Below, piece by piece: positions 37,386-48,893 of a stretch of 64,000 bases of DNA. This stretch comes from Nemertoderma westbladi (lineage: Eukaryota; Xenacoelomorpha; Nemertodermatida; Nemertodermatidae): assembly GCA_032718475.1 (NCBI GenBank), contig JAUCBJ010002220.1, positions 57,653-121,652 of the forward strand. The letters run 5' to 3'. Positions within the stretch are counted from its first letter, which is position 1; the number at the start of each line of letters is the position of its first letter. The position numbers and the translations under genes are program-made. The notes under the pieces were generated by a model. That model worked only from the letters and a program-made list of their open reading frames with translations. It was not told the origin of the DNA and ran no database searches.

Positions 37386-40300
37386 GGGTGTTCCGACGCA
37401 ATCAAAATTCATCCATCTCCTGGGGAAAGACGAAGCAAATAACAGCTGATTACTTCTATAAAGGAAAGTGTTACCTGTTCTTATGACTTTCGATTAAGAT
37501 TCTCTATCTCGAGGAGTGGATTAGAAGTGATAAATATGAAAATCGATGTGGTTTTTGAAAAAAATCAGAGGATATTTTGATAAATTATTGCTGAAAAACC
37601 CCAAGGATTTTGACATGGCTTTAATACTCATTATATTCATGAAATAGGTGAGATATTTGAGGTGAATTATTGCATTACATATTAACTTTGGCTCCAGCCG
37701 CTTTGGCAATACGATGAAACTATAATAAATATTCTAGAACACAACAATATTAACAGGGAGATAGGCTACTTATCTCTCCACTCTGAGAGCCTCAAAAAGG
37801 GGGTGTTCCGACGCAATCAAATTTCATCCATCTCCAGGGGAAAGACGAAGCAAAGAATAGCTGATTTCTTCTATAAATGAAAGTGTTACCTGCTCTTTTG
37901 ACTTTCATTTAAGATTCGCTATCTCATGGAGTAGGTTAGAAGTTAAAAATATAAAAATTGATGTGGTTTTTGAAAAAAATCAAAGGATATTTTGATAAAT
38001 TATTGCTGAAAAACCCCAAGGATTTTGACAGGGCTTTAATACTTCATTATGTTCATGAAATAGCTGAGATACTTGAGGTGAATTGTTGCATTATATATTA
38101 ACTTCAGCTCCAGCCTCTTTGGCAATACGATGAAACTATAATAAATATTCTAGAACACAACAATATTAACATGGAGATAGGCTACTTATCTCTTCACTCT
38201 GAGAGCCTCAAAGAGGGGGTGTTCCGACGCAATCAAAATTCATCCATATCCAGGGGAAAGACGAAGCAAATAACAGCTGATTACTTCTATAAATGTAAGT
38301 GTTACCAGTTCTTTTGACTTTCATTTAAGATTCTTTATTTTGTGGAGTGGGTTAGAAGTCATGAATAAGAAAACCGATTTCGTTTTTTGTAAAAAATCTG
38401 AGGATATTTTGATAAATTATTGCTGAAAAACCCCAAGGATTTTGACATGGCTTTAATACTTCATTATGTTCATGAAAAAACTGAGATATTTGAGGTGAAT
38501 TAATGCATTACATAATAACTTTAACTCCAGCCACTTTAGCAATACGATGAAACTATAATAAATATTCTAGAACACAACAATATTAACATGGAGATAGGCT
38601 ATTTATCTCTCCACTCAGACAGCCACAGATAGGGAGGGGTGTTTTGACACAATCAAAATTCAAACATCTCCGGGGGAAGACGAAGCAATTAATAGCTGAT
38701 AACTTCTATAAATGTAAGTGTTACCTGTTCTTTAGACTTTCGTTTAAGATTGTCGATCTCTTGGATTGGGTTAGAAGTCATGAATATGATAATCGATGTC
38801 GTTTTTAGTAAAAAATCAGAGGAGATTTTAATAAATTATTGCTGAAAAACACCAAGGATTTTGACAAGGATTTAATACTCATTATATTCATGAAATAGCA
38901 GAGATATTTGAGGTGAATTATTGCATTACATATTAACTTTGGCTCCAGCCGCTTTGGCAATACGATGAAACTATAATAAATATTCTAGAACACAACAATA
39001 TTAACAGGGAGATAGGCTACTCATCTCTTCACTCTGACAGCCTCAAAAAGAGGGTGTTCCGACGCAATCAAAATTAATCCATCTCCAGGGGAAAGACGAA
39101 GCAAAGAACAGCTGATTACTTCTATAAATGTAAGTGTTACCTGTTCTTTTGACTTTCATTTAAGATTCGCTATCTCATTGAGTGGGTTAGAAGTTATAAA
39201 TATAAAAATCGATGTGGTTTTTGAAAAAAATCAAAGGATATTTTGATTAATTATTGCTGAAAAACACCAAGGATTTTGACATGGCTTTAATACTTCATTA
39301 TGTTCATGAAATAGCTGAGATATTTGAGGTGAATTATTGTATTACATATTAACTTTGGCTCCAGCCGCTTTGGCAATACGATGAAACTTTAATAATATTC
39401 TAGAACACAACAATATTAACATGGAGATAGGCTATTTATCTCTCCACTCAGACAGCCACTGATAGGGAGGGGTGTTTTGACACAATCAAAATTCAACCAT
39501 CTCCAGGGGAAAGATGAAGCAAATAACAGCTGATTCCTTCTATAAAGGAAAGTGTTACCTGTTCTTATGACTTTCGTTTAAGATTCTCTATCTCATGGAG
39601 TGGATTAGAAGTGATAAATATGAAAATCGATGTGGTTTTTGAAAAAAATCAGAGGATATTTTGATAAATTATTGCTGAAAAACCCCAAGGATTTTGACAT
39701 GGCTTTAATACTCATTATATTCATGAAATAGCTGAGATATTTGAGGTGAATTATTGCGTTACATATTAACTTTGGCTCCAGCCGCTTTGGCAATACGATG
39801 AAACTATAATACAAATTCTAGACCACAACAATATTAACAGGGAGATAGGCTACTTATCTCTTCATTCTGAGAGCCTCAAAAAGGGGGTGTTCCGACGCAA
39901 TCAAAATTCATCCATCTCCTGGGGAAAGACGAAGCAAATAACAGCTGATTACTTCTATAAAGGAAAGTGTTACCTGTTCTTATGACTTTCGATTAAGATT
40001 CTCTATCTCGAGGAGTGGATTAGAAGTGATAAATATGAAAATCGATGTGGTTTTTGAAAAAAATCAGAGGATATTTTGATAAATTATTGCTGAAAAACCC
40101 CAAGGATTTTGACATGGCTTTAATACTCATTATATTCATGAAATAGCTGAGATATTTGAGGTGAATTATTGCATTACATATTAACTTCGGCTCCAGCCGC
40201 TTTGGCAATACGATGAAACTATAATAAATATTCTAGAACACAACGATATTAACAGGGAGATAGGCTACTTATCTCTCCACTCTGAGAGCCTTAAAAAGGG

Positions 40301-43300
40301 GGTGTTCCGACGCAATCAAATTTCATCCATCTCCAGGGGAAAGACGAAGCAAAGAATAGCTGATTTCTTCTATAAATGAAAGTGTTACCTGCTCTTTTGA
40401 CTTTCATTTAAGATTCGCTATCTCATGGAGTAGGTTAGAAGTTATAAATATAAAAATTGATGTGGTTTTTGAAAAAAATAAAAGGATATTTTGATAAATT
40501 ATTGCTGAAAAACCCCAAGGATTTTGACAGGGCTTTAATACTTCATTATGTTCATGAAATAGCTGAGATACTTGAGGTGAATTGTTGCATTATATATTAA
40601 CTTCAGCTCCAGCCTCTTTGGCAATACGATGAAACTATAATAAATATTCTAGAACACAACAATATTAACATGGAGATAGGCTATTTATCTCTCCACTCAG
40701 ACAGCCACAGATAGGGAGGGGTGTTTTGACACAATCAAAATTCAAACATCTCCGGGGGAAGACGAAGCAATTAATAGCTGATAACTTCTATAAATGTAAG
40801 TGTTACCTGTTCTTTAGACTTTCGTTTAAGATTGTCGATCTCTTGGATTGGGTTAGAAGTCATGAATATGATAATCGATGTCGTTTTTAGTAAAAAATCA
40901 GAGGAGATTTTAATAAATTATTGCTGAAAAACACCAAGGATTTTGACAAGGATTTAATACTCATTATATTCATGAAATAGCAGAGATATTTGAGGTGAAT
41001 TATTGCATTACATATTAACTTTGGCTCCAGCCGCTTTGGCAATACGATGAAACTATAATAAATATTCTAGAACACAACAATATTAACAGGGAGATAGGCT
41101 ACTCATCTCTTCACTCTGACAGCCTCAAAAAGAGGGTGTTCCGACGCAATCAAAATTAATCCATCTCCAGGGGAAAGACGAAGCAAAGAACAGCTGATTA
41201 CTTCTATAAATGTAAGTGTTACCTGTTCTTTTGACTTTCATTTAAGATAAGATTCGCTATCTCATTGAGTGGGTTAGAAGTCATGAATATGATAATCGAT
41301 GTCGTTTTTAGTAAAAAATCAGAGGATATTTTTATAAATTATTGCTGAAAAACACCAAGGATTTTGACAAGGATTTAATACTCATTATATTCATGAAATA
41401 GCAGAGATATTTGAGGTGAATTATTGCATTACATATTAACTTTGGCTCCAGCCGCTTTGGCAATACGATGAAACTATAATAAATATTCTAGAACACAACA
41501 ATATTAACAGGGAGATAGGCTACTCATCTCTTCACTCTGACAGCCTCAAAAAGAGGGTGTTCCGACGCAATCAAAATTAATCCATCTCCAGGGGAAAGAC
41601 GAAGCAAAGAACAGCTGATTACTTCTATAAATGTAAGTGTTACCTGTTCTTTTGACTTTCATTTAAGATTCGCTATCTCATTGAGTGGGTTAGAAGTTAT
41701 AAATATAAAAATCGATGTGGTTTTTGAAAAAAATCAAAGGATATTTTGATTAATTATTGCTGAAAAACACCAAGGATTTTGACCATCTCCAGGGGAAAGA
41801 TGAATCAAATAACAGCTGATTACTTCTATAAAGGAAAGTGTTACCTGTTCTTATGACTTTCGTTTAAGATTCTATATCTCATGGAGTGGATTAGAAGTGA
41901 TAAATATGAAAATCGATGTGGTTTTTGAAAAAAATCAGAGGATATTTTGATAAATTATTGCTGAAAAACCCCAAGGATTTTGACATGGCTTTAATACTCA
42001 TTATATTCATGAAATAGCTGAGATATTTGAGGTGAATTATTGCGTTACATATTAACTTTGGCTCCAGCCGCTTTGGCAATACGATGAAACTATAATAAAA
42101 ATTCTAGACCACAACAATATTAACAGGGAGATAGGCTACTTATCTCTTCATTCTGAGAGCCTCAAAAAGGGGGTGTTCCGACGCAATCAAAATTCATCCA
42201 TCTCCTGGGGAAAGACGAAGCAAATAACAGCTGATTACTTCTATAAAGGAAAGTGTTACCTGTTCTTATGACTTTCGATTAAGATTCTCTATCTCGTGGA
42301 GTGGATTAGAAGTGATAAATATGAAAATCGATGTGGTTTTTGAAAAAAATCAGAGGATATTTTGATAAATTATTGCTGAAAAACCCCAAGGATTTTGACA
42401 TGGCTTTAATACTCATTATATTCATGAAATAGCTGAGATATTTGAGGTGAATTATTGCATTACATATTAACTTTGGCTCCAGCCGCTTTGGCAATACGAT
42501 GAAACTATAATAAATAATCTAGAACACAACAATATTAACAGGGAGATAGGCTACTTATCTCTCCACTCTGAGAGCCTCAAAAAGGGGGTGTTCCGATGCA
42601 ATCAAATTTCATCCATCTCCAGGGGAAAGACGAAGCAAAGAATAGCTGATTTCTTCTATAAATGAAAGTGTTACCTGCTCTTTTGACTTTCATTTAAGAT
42701 TCGCTATCTCATGGAGTGGGTTAGAAGTTATAAATATAAAAATTGATGTGGTTTTTGAAAAAAATCAAAGGATATTTTGATAAATTATTGCTGAAAAACC
42801 CCAAGGATTTTGACATGGCTTTAATACTTTATTATGTTCATGAAATAGCTGAGATACTTGAGGTGAATTGTTGCATTATATATTAACTTCAGCTCCAGTC
42901 TCTTTGGCAATACGATGAATCTATAATAAATATTCTAGAACACAACAATATTAACAGGGAGATAGGCTACTTATCTCTTCACTATGAGAGCCTCAAGAAC
43001 AGGGTGTTCCGACGCAATCAAATTTTATCCATCTCCATGGGAAAGACGAAGCAAAGAACAGCTGATTATTTCTATAAATGTAAGTGTTACCTGTTCTTTT
43101 GACTTTCATTTAAGATTCGCTATCTCATAGAGTGGGTTAGAAGTTATAAATATGAAAATCGTTGTGGTTTTTGAAAAAAATCAAAGGATATTTTGATTAA
43201 TTATTGCTGAAAAACACCAAGGATTTTGACATGGCATAATACTTCATTATGTTCATGAAATAGCTGAGATATTTGAGGTGAATTATTGCATTACATAATA

Positions 43301-43508
43301 ACTTTAACTGCAGCCACATTAGCAATACGATGAAACTATAATAAATATTCTAGAACACAACAATATTAACAGGGAGATAGGCTACTTATCTCTCCACTCT
43401 GAGTGCCTCAAAAAGGGGGTGTTCCGACGCTATCAAAATTTATCCATCTCCTGAGGAAAGACGAAGCAAAGAACAGCTGATTACTTCTATAAATGAAAGT
43501 GTTACCTG
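37386..43508. repeat. ~415-bp satellite, right end of the array
   Basis: About fifteen monomers of both subfamilies. Segments near 39,605-40,208 recur at 41,891-42,494 (offset 2,286 bp), and 38,610-39,190 recurs near 40,690-41,240. A monomer is truncated at about 41,780, where GGATTTTGACC jumps directly to ATCTCCAGGGG, and AAGAT is duplicated at about 41,246. The array ends at GTGTTACC (43,501-43,508), cut by the LTR of the minus-strand BEL/Pao element. Confidence 0.95.
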
Positions 43509-43846
43509 AAGTACCGGTTCTACCCTAGTTAAACCGACCAACACAATGAGATAACTGAGATAACTGATTACTGTAAACTGGTTATATTGCACGGGTTGGC
43601 CTTGTTACTGTACCTAGCTGGTGCCTCCCTCCCATGGCTAATATCCCTGTTGGCGCCCTTTGGAGTGTTTCCCTTCACTCAAGCTACTCTCTCTCGGTCA
43701 GGGGTGTGGCCCCTGACCCTTATTGTGTGTTTCTCCTTCCCATTTTATTGGGGTGGCACGAGATTGGGTAATCAACCTCGTGTCCCCCAATATTGCTTAA
43801 CGGCTTACTTTATGGGTTTGTGTTAGCGGAATTGAATAAGCTAACA
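43509..43846 (-). mobile_element. 3' LTR of the minus-strand BEL/Pao element
   Basis: Read on the minus strand, this starts TGTTAGC just after a purine tract and ends ACCGGTACTTCA at the exact satellite boundary, giving a 338-bp TG...CA unit. TGTTAG is a common BEL/Pao LTR start. An AATAAA signal lies at 43,744-43,749. The first ~30 bp form an inverted repeat (TGTTAGC ... GCTAACA). There is no second copy in the window, so the identification rests on the ends, the adjacent polypurine tract and the position after the coding region. Confidence 0.65.
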
Positions 43847-43856
43847 CTCCCCCCCC
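43847..43856 (-). promoter_or_regulatory. Polypurine tract of the minus-strand element
   Basis: Minus-strand GGGGGGGGAG directly abuts the TG of the LTR. This is the position and composition expected of the plus-strand DNA primer in reverse transcription. Confidence 0.55.
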
Positions 43857-44730
43857 ATGCTATCTTCCCGGTGAGAAGATAGCATCCACCTAAAGTGCGC
43901 TACAATTCCGCTGGATCCCGATCTATTATCGGGTGTGGGGTGGAACTATTTTCCAGAGCCGGTTTTCCAGACCCCCCCCCCCCCCCTATGGGTATGATAT
44001 CGCTACCCGGTTTGCCTGGCGTCCCATGTCGGGCCGATCGTGTGCTCCTCTCACACAATTTTGTTTCCCCAACACTTTGCCACTTTAACTCTACTCTGTT
44101 CTCACCCTGACTCTCCTCTACTTCTCCTCACTACCGCTCTAACTCTCGGACTTCCCTGTCCCTCACTCAGCCTCTTATTCTTCCCACACACTTGAATTGC
44201 ATTCGCACTCTCTCCGCACTCCGCACTATCACCTCTACTCGACCTCTCGTTGACTACCCCATCCCTTCTGCGAATCCTACTCCCCCTTTGTGCCGTCGCA
44301 CTCAAGAAGTGTGAAGTCGTCTGGTGTCTCGTCCATAGTACCATAGTCAGTTAGCCCCCCAGTCCCAGTAGCTAATTGAGAAAGGTTGAATGACTATAGT
44401 ACTTACGTCAAACGTATATTTCATAACTAAACTACTGATACTACGTACGTACATACAAATTGCACTTGTTTAATTATTTGCATCATTTTGAATTTGTACT
44501 TAATAGTTCGCACGTCTCACGTGGCGCCTTCCAGGCGTACCACATCGGAGTCTCAGTTCACCACCTCAAGTCTTTCCCTTTGCCATCCTCCTCCCTGGGT
44601 CGTTTCCTGGTTACTACCGCTCCTCTGGGATCCCGGCATACGACGTCGCCGTTGCTACCTCTTGATAGGTAAACGGTAGCCTCCGCTTTATGATTTCCAA
44701 GTGAGCCTCCTGATTGATAAGGAAGAAACC
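43857..44730. other. Non-coding stretch between the 3' zinc-knuckle ORF and the LTR
   Basis: 874 bp without a credible ORF on either strand. It holds a run of 15 C at 43,972-43,986 and a pyrimidine-rich stretch at 44,100-44,180. It serves as the 3' untranslated part of the minus-strand element. Confidence 0.5.
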
Positions 44731-45696
44731 CTACTTGAACTCCTGGGCCTTCATGCGCTGGCGCGTCATGGCCCCGACGTCAGCCCACTCCTCGAAGGTT
44801 CTGAACTTCTCTTCGTCGTCCATCCAGTCGCACTGGCGTCCGTAGTGTCCCCGAAAGTTACACTTCGGACATCGGTTATGCAACCGTGGACACACCCCCA
44901 TCCTGTGGCTCGACTCGCGGCAGTAGAGACAAAAGGTCCCCTTTTGGAATCGGTACAAACAGCTCCTTTCCTGGTGGGTCTGTCTCCCACAGTAATCGCA
45001 ACTGAGTACCAATGTCTCCCGCCCCACATCGTCTTTCGTCCCAAGCGATCTTCGCGGTCTGTGGAGTCGCTGATAGGCGAACTTCTGCACGTTAGTGTCC
45101 CTGTCTACGTCGATCTCCTCGCCCGTCTCGGGCATCATCTCCCCGAATACTACCCGTGGTGCAGTCCCCGGTTGCTCGCCCAACCTGATAGTGCTCCCCG
45201 CGAAATCCATCGCCGGCTCCTCATGCACCCAGGCCCGCTTTCCGGGTCTATCCCAGAAGGCCCTTGCCCCACTGGCCGTCACCACCCTCCCGCCAACCCA
45301 GTCCATGTCCGAGTGGCCTATCCTCCCAATGGGCGGCATCTCTCTGAACTCGTCGTCGTCTTCATCCTCCTCTGGCAGTGGTTCCAACCCCGGTATCCCG
45401 ATGGATCCACTATGTCCCTTCCCGCCTTGGCTCTCGCCCGTAGCTCTCCATCCCTCTAGCTCCTTTAACTTCCTTGGCGGTTGGTCGCCTTCGGCGCCCG
45501 CTGGTATGGGCATCGCTTGCAACCCCGACGTCGACTGTTTCGGCGATCCCACCGTCCATCCCAGTTCTCGCCCTAGAGACTCCCCCGAACACCCTGATGA
45601 AGTCCAACGAAGTTCGTCTAAGCCTGCCTGTTCTCGAAGCCGTAACTCTGCGTCCTGGCCTCCTCTTCCCTCTCCTCTGCTTCTATCCTTTCCCAT
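44731..45696 (-). CDS. Nucleocapsid-like protein with three CCHC zinc knuckles (3' ORF of minus-strand element)
   Basis: A 321-codon ORF with an ATG at 45,696. The first two thirds are charged and acidic with no recognised domain. Near the C-terminus stand three zinc knuckles of exact CX2CX4HX4C spacing: CDYCGRQTHQERSC, CLYCRESSHRMGVC and CPKCNFRGHYGRQC. Tandem CCHC knuckles bind nucleic acid in retroelement nucleocapsids. The ORF overlaps the upstream capsid-like ORF by 79 nt in another frame, as in overlapping gag arrangements. It sits where an env-like gene would be, between pol and the polypurine tract. Alternatives are the gag of a second retroelement joined by recombination, or a captured zinc-knuckle gene. 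The knuckles are certain; the role is inferred. Confidence 0.6.
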   Translation of the reverse strand: MGKDRSRGEGRGGQDAELRLREQAGLDELRWTSSGCSGESLGRELGWTVGSPKQSTSGLQAMPIPAGAEGDQPPRKLKELEGWRATGESQGGKGHSGSIGIPGLEPLPEEDEDDDEFREMPPIGRIGHSDMDWVGGRVVTASGARAFWDRPGKRAWVHEEPAMDFAGSTIRLGEQPGTAPRVVFGEMMPETGEEIDVDRDTNVQKFAYQRLHRPRRSLGTKDDVGRETLVLSCDYCGRQTHQERSCLYRFQKGTFCLYCRESSHRMGVCPRLHNRCPKCNFRGHYGRQCDWMDDEEKFRTFEEWADVGAMTRQRMKAQEFK

Positions 45697-46425
45697 CTAG
45701 CGACTTCTTCCAGTCGCTTTGCCTCTCGTCTATCTGTCTCTAGCTGCTCCCATCTCTGATACGGCGTATCTATCTCCCTGTCTATCAGGTGTCGGCTGTT
45801 GTAGTACACCGACTCGCCCTTCAGCCCCGGGTGGTCTACCAGACCATCGAAGGCCGTCTTAAAGGCTCTCCTGTAGCTTAGGGGTGATCCCGATAACAGA
45901 AATGCCGCTGGTTCCCTCTCAATAACCACGGTCATGAATAAGTTAAACAAACTTATCATTATCCAATCTACCTGCAGGATATATCGCTTCTGATATACCT
46001 TCATCGCTCCTCTTCGGAATTGATACACCTCTTGCCTTCCCGGTCTCGCTCCCCACTTTAGCGAGTTCGCTAGTTCTGCTCCGTATTCCTCCCTCAACTT
46101 CCCCCAGTCCATCGGTTTGTGGCATACGAGCCCCAATAGCTGGCCCATTGCCACCGCCCCGCATTGGCCTGTGTTCCCGACTACTCCCAACCCATCTGGT
46201 GCCGTCATAGCCATGAAGACCTTCTGCATATCCAGGAGGTTGGTGGCGTCCGGACCAATGATTCTCTCGGCGTCCTCGCGAATCGCCGATCCCACCTTCG
46301 TCGTCGACTTCTCTCTTACCAGGACTTGCACCGCTTTTGGCAACCGGTTTAATTTTGGCCCGTCCTTTTTCCCATACGTTCCTAGATCGAATAAGAAAAT
46401 GTCCCCATGTCCCAGATAATCTGGT
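45618..46425 (-). CDS. Capsid-like ORF with coiled-coil tail (3' region of minus-strand element)
   Basis: Open on the minus strand from about 46,425 (no ATG; the longest frame runs back into pol) to a stop at 45,618; from the TTG at 46,343 it is 241 codons. The middle is helix-rich with hydrophobic patches (QVDWIMISLFNLFMTVV) and resembles a Gag capsid in composition. The last ~45 residues are a charged coiled coil (RWEQLETDRREAKRLEEV). It is followed by the triple-knuckle ORF, so the pair has the order capsid then nucleocapsid. I recognise no named family. Its coding frame seems to begin at the break in integrase (about 46,425), which suggests a recombination junction. Confidence 0.45.
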
Positions 46426-47143
46426 GGACTATTGGCGATCCTGTGGGAATGATGATGGGTTTCGGTGGTACGACTATGCTGTTGTTGTGTCCCACCCTAG
46501 AATTCATTACTAGAATCCCGTCGTCATTAAGTTGTGGCGACAGCGTGATCAGCTCGCTGTCCCGCCGAAGGTGTTGTTGTTTACCGACGCGTTCCACCTC
46601 GTCGCCATAGTTTTTCCGTTGTTCATAGCGGATGACTGCCTTGGCCGCTCCTTCCAGATCTATTGTTGTCCTGATCTTCTTGTCTTTGCCAACTCCCGCG
46701 AGGAAATTCCCGAAGGCTCTCCAGTACGCCACTAATTTCTTGGTCTTATACCAACTAGAGCTGTAGCTGAGGAGTTTATCCGTTGGGTTATCGCACAGTT
46801 CTTCTGGTTTAGGTTGCACGTCCCTTATCTCCCTCACCATCTGGGAGTATATCTCTTCTCCCTCTGAATCTTCCTCTTCTCCTTCTGACACTACCTCTCC
46901 TGAGCCCGGATCCACCTTTCTCATCGGCGGCCAGGCCTCCTTGTCGCTCAGAAACTGCGGCCCGTGTTGCCACAATCCTTCCTTTTTTAAGAAAGTGTGG
47001 CGTGCCGCGCCCCTTGATAACAAGTCTGCTGGGTTCTCGTCCGTTGGGCAGTAATGCCACCTTTCCAATTCTGTGGTCGCCCTTATCTCGTCCACCCTAT
47101 TCGCGACGAATATAGGGTATCTCGTCCTTCCGTATGTACCCAA
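46382..47143 (-). pseudogene. End of RNase H and N-terminal part of BEL/Pao integrase, truncated
   Basis: 253 codons, in a different frame from the RT ORF. It opens with IFVANRVDEIRATT and NPADLLSRG, the conserved end of the BEL/Pao RNase H region. An acidic linker and the segment YSSSWYKTKKLVAYW follow, then the start of the integrase region (AAKAVIRYEQ, LSPQLNDDGILVMNSRVG, PIIIPTGSPIVHQII). The HHCC zinc site and the whole DDE catalytic core are missing, because the frame ends 12 codons later at TFSYSI. The integrase is therefore inactive. The break coincides with the start of the capsid-like frame. Confidence 0.8.
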
Positions 47144-48888
47144 CCAAGCACTACCATGGAGTCCGTCCAGTAGTGTGTCTCCACTATGTTGGGAATAGTA
47201 TCCACTAGGTAGGCTGTGGCTCTAACTCCTAGTCTCGCAGCTGTCAATTCTAATTTGGGAACTGATGCTGAATCTGGCGGCGTTGACTTTGCTTTGCTAA
47301 AGGCCAGTCTGGGCTTGTGAGCCCCTTCTCGTTGTACTAAATAAAGTGCCGCTCCGTACGCCTCCAACGACGCATCGGAGAACATGTGTAGGTCCAGATT
47401 CGTCATGTTCCCATCCGGGAAATACACTCGTAGCATGTTGTATGTTCCCATCTTCTCCAAAACTTCTGTCCACTTACACCACTGTTTCTTGATCTCCTCT
47501 GGTACCTCTACGTCCCACTCATCCTTCAATTTGTATACTCTCTTGAGTATCTGTTTCCCCGTGACTAATAGTGGGGATGCTAGACATAGGGGATCGTATA
47601 TCCTTGCTATATACGACACATAGCCCCTCTTCGTGTGGATGTCTGCGCCCTCCTGGCTCAGCTGATACTTCAGTTCATCTGTCTCTCTGTTCCACACGAT
47701 TCCCAGTGCCTTCTTTTGAGATTCTGTCCTCTTGTTCGCCATGTCCTGCCCTTTGGCTGTTGTGGGATTATCCATGGTCGATTCTGGTCTCTTGTCCTCT
47801 ATCGCCTTGATAAATTCCTCCGAACTGGATTGGAATTTGGTCAGGTTAAAGCCGGATCCTTTTAGGATGTCGCGAACCTCGCGCCCTGTGTCCAGTATCT
47901 CCTTAACCGTATTTCCAGACTCCATTCCGTTGTCTACGTAGAAGCCGCGTCGAATCATATCGACGGCCCTAGTGCTGTATCTATCCTCCTTCCCCTTCAC
48001 TGTATCTCTCACTGCCATAGTCGTCGTAAATGAAGACGACTTGGCTCCCATGTTCTGTACTACCATCTTGTACGCCGGTATTATCGACGGTTCTTCCTCG
48101 CCGTTATACCATAAGAAGCGTTGACTGTCGCTATCTTCCTCCGTTACACGGACTTGGTTGAACATGCCTTCTATGTCACACGTGAAGGCGTGTTTCCCAT
48201 TTCTAAATCTAAGTAGGACCTCTATCCCCGAGTTGAATATGTTTGGACCTTCTAGCAGATAGTCGTTTAAGCATTTTCCATTGGTCTTTGCCGATGCGTC
48301 AACTACCATCCGCAGTTTACCTTCCTTTGGGTCTAAAGCCACGTGGAGTGGCAGGTAATATGTCTTGTCTGTGTTTGGTTCGTCGACCGGTAACTCCACG
48401 GCCCATCCTTTCTCGACGTACTTCTTAGTCGTTCTGTGGATGTACTCATTCTTCTCGGGGCTCCGTTTTAGTGTCTGTTTCAGCTTGCGGAGCCTCATGA
48501 GTACCATCCCTCTATTATCGGGCAGTGGTAGCTTCGGCAGCTTCCATACCATTCCTATGGTGTACCGCCCCTCGTCGCACTTCATAGACTCCTCTATGCT
48601 CTGCTGAGCCTGTTTGTCTTCCACCGAGGTCCCGACCCCGGTCTCCTTTAATCCTTCAAAATCCTGTCTTAGCAGCCTTTTGAGCTGCTCCTCTGCTCTC
48701 TCATCACTCATTTCCTGCATAGTTCCCGCGAACATGCATCCTGATGTCTCCGACATCCTAAATGGTATCTTGCTCTTGATTGGGCCACTTAGCGTCCACC
48801 CGAATGGTGTCAGTATCGCCACCGGGTCACACTGCTTGTCTTCGCCGAAGACCGTTTGCATTCTTTTGTGGGCCGTTGGGCAGTCCAT
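47083..48888 (-). pseudogene. BEL/Pao reverse transcriptase and RNase H (pol)
   Basis: 601 codons covering the peptidase-A17-linked RT of BEL/Pao elements. Visible: start of the domain with TPFGWTLSGP (27-36), LPLHVALDPKEGKLRMV (179-195), motif A CDIEGMFNQVRV (237-248, catalytic D238), MGAKSSSF (280-287) and the active-site box YVDN (317-320), where most RTs have YVDD. RNase H residues are D505 (MFSDAS), E547 (KLELTAAR) and D576 (YWTDSM). The conserved end of protease lies in this frame just upstream of the first ATG, and the last ~20 codons are out of frame with RNase H. Frameshifts therefore flank it on both sides (about 48,940 and 47,140). Confidence 0.85.
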
Positions 48889-48893
48889 TCCTA

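Noticed and set aside
384-42494. Recurrent 60-75-codon minus-strand ORFs in satellite monomers
   Set aside because: They recur because the monomers do. Many monomers lose the frame through the TTA deletion in ATGGCTTTAATAC or through stops, so there is no sign of selection for protein.
43857-44730. Small ORFs on both strands in the GC-rich 3' region of the minus-strand element
   Set aside because: Short, without recognisable sequence or codon pattern, and lying between the last real ORF and the polypurine tract.
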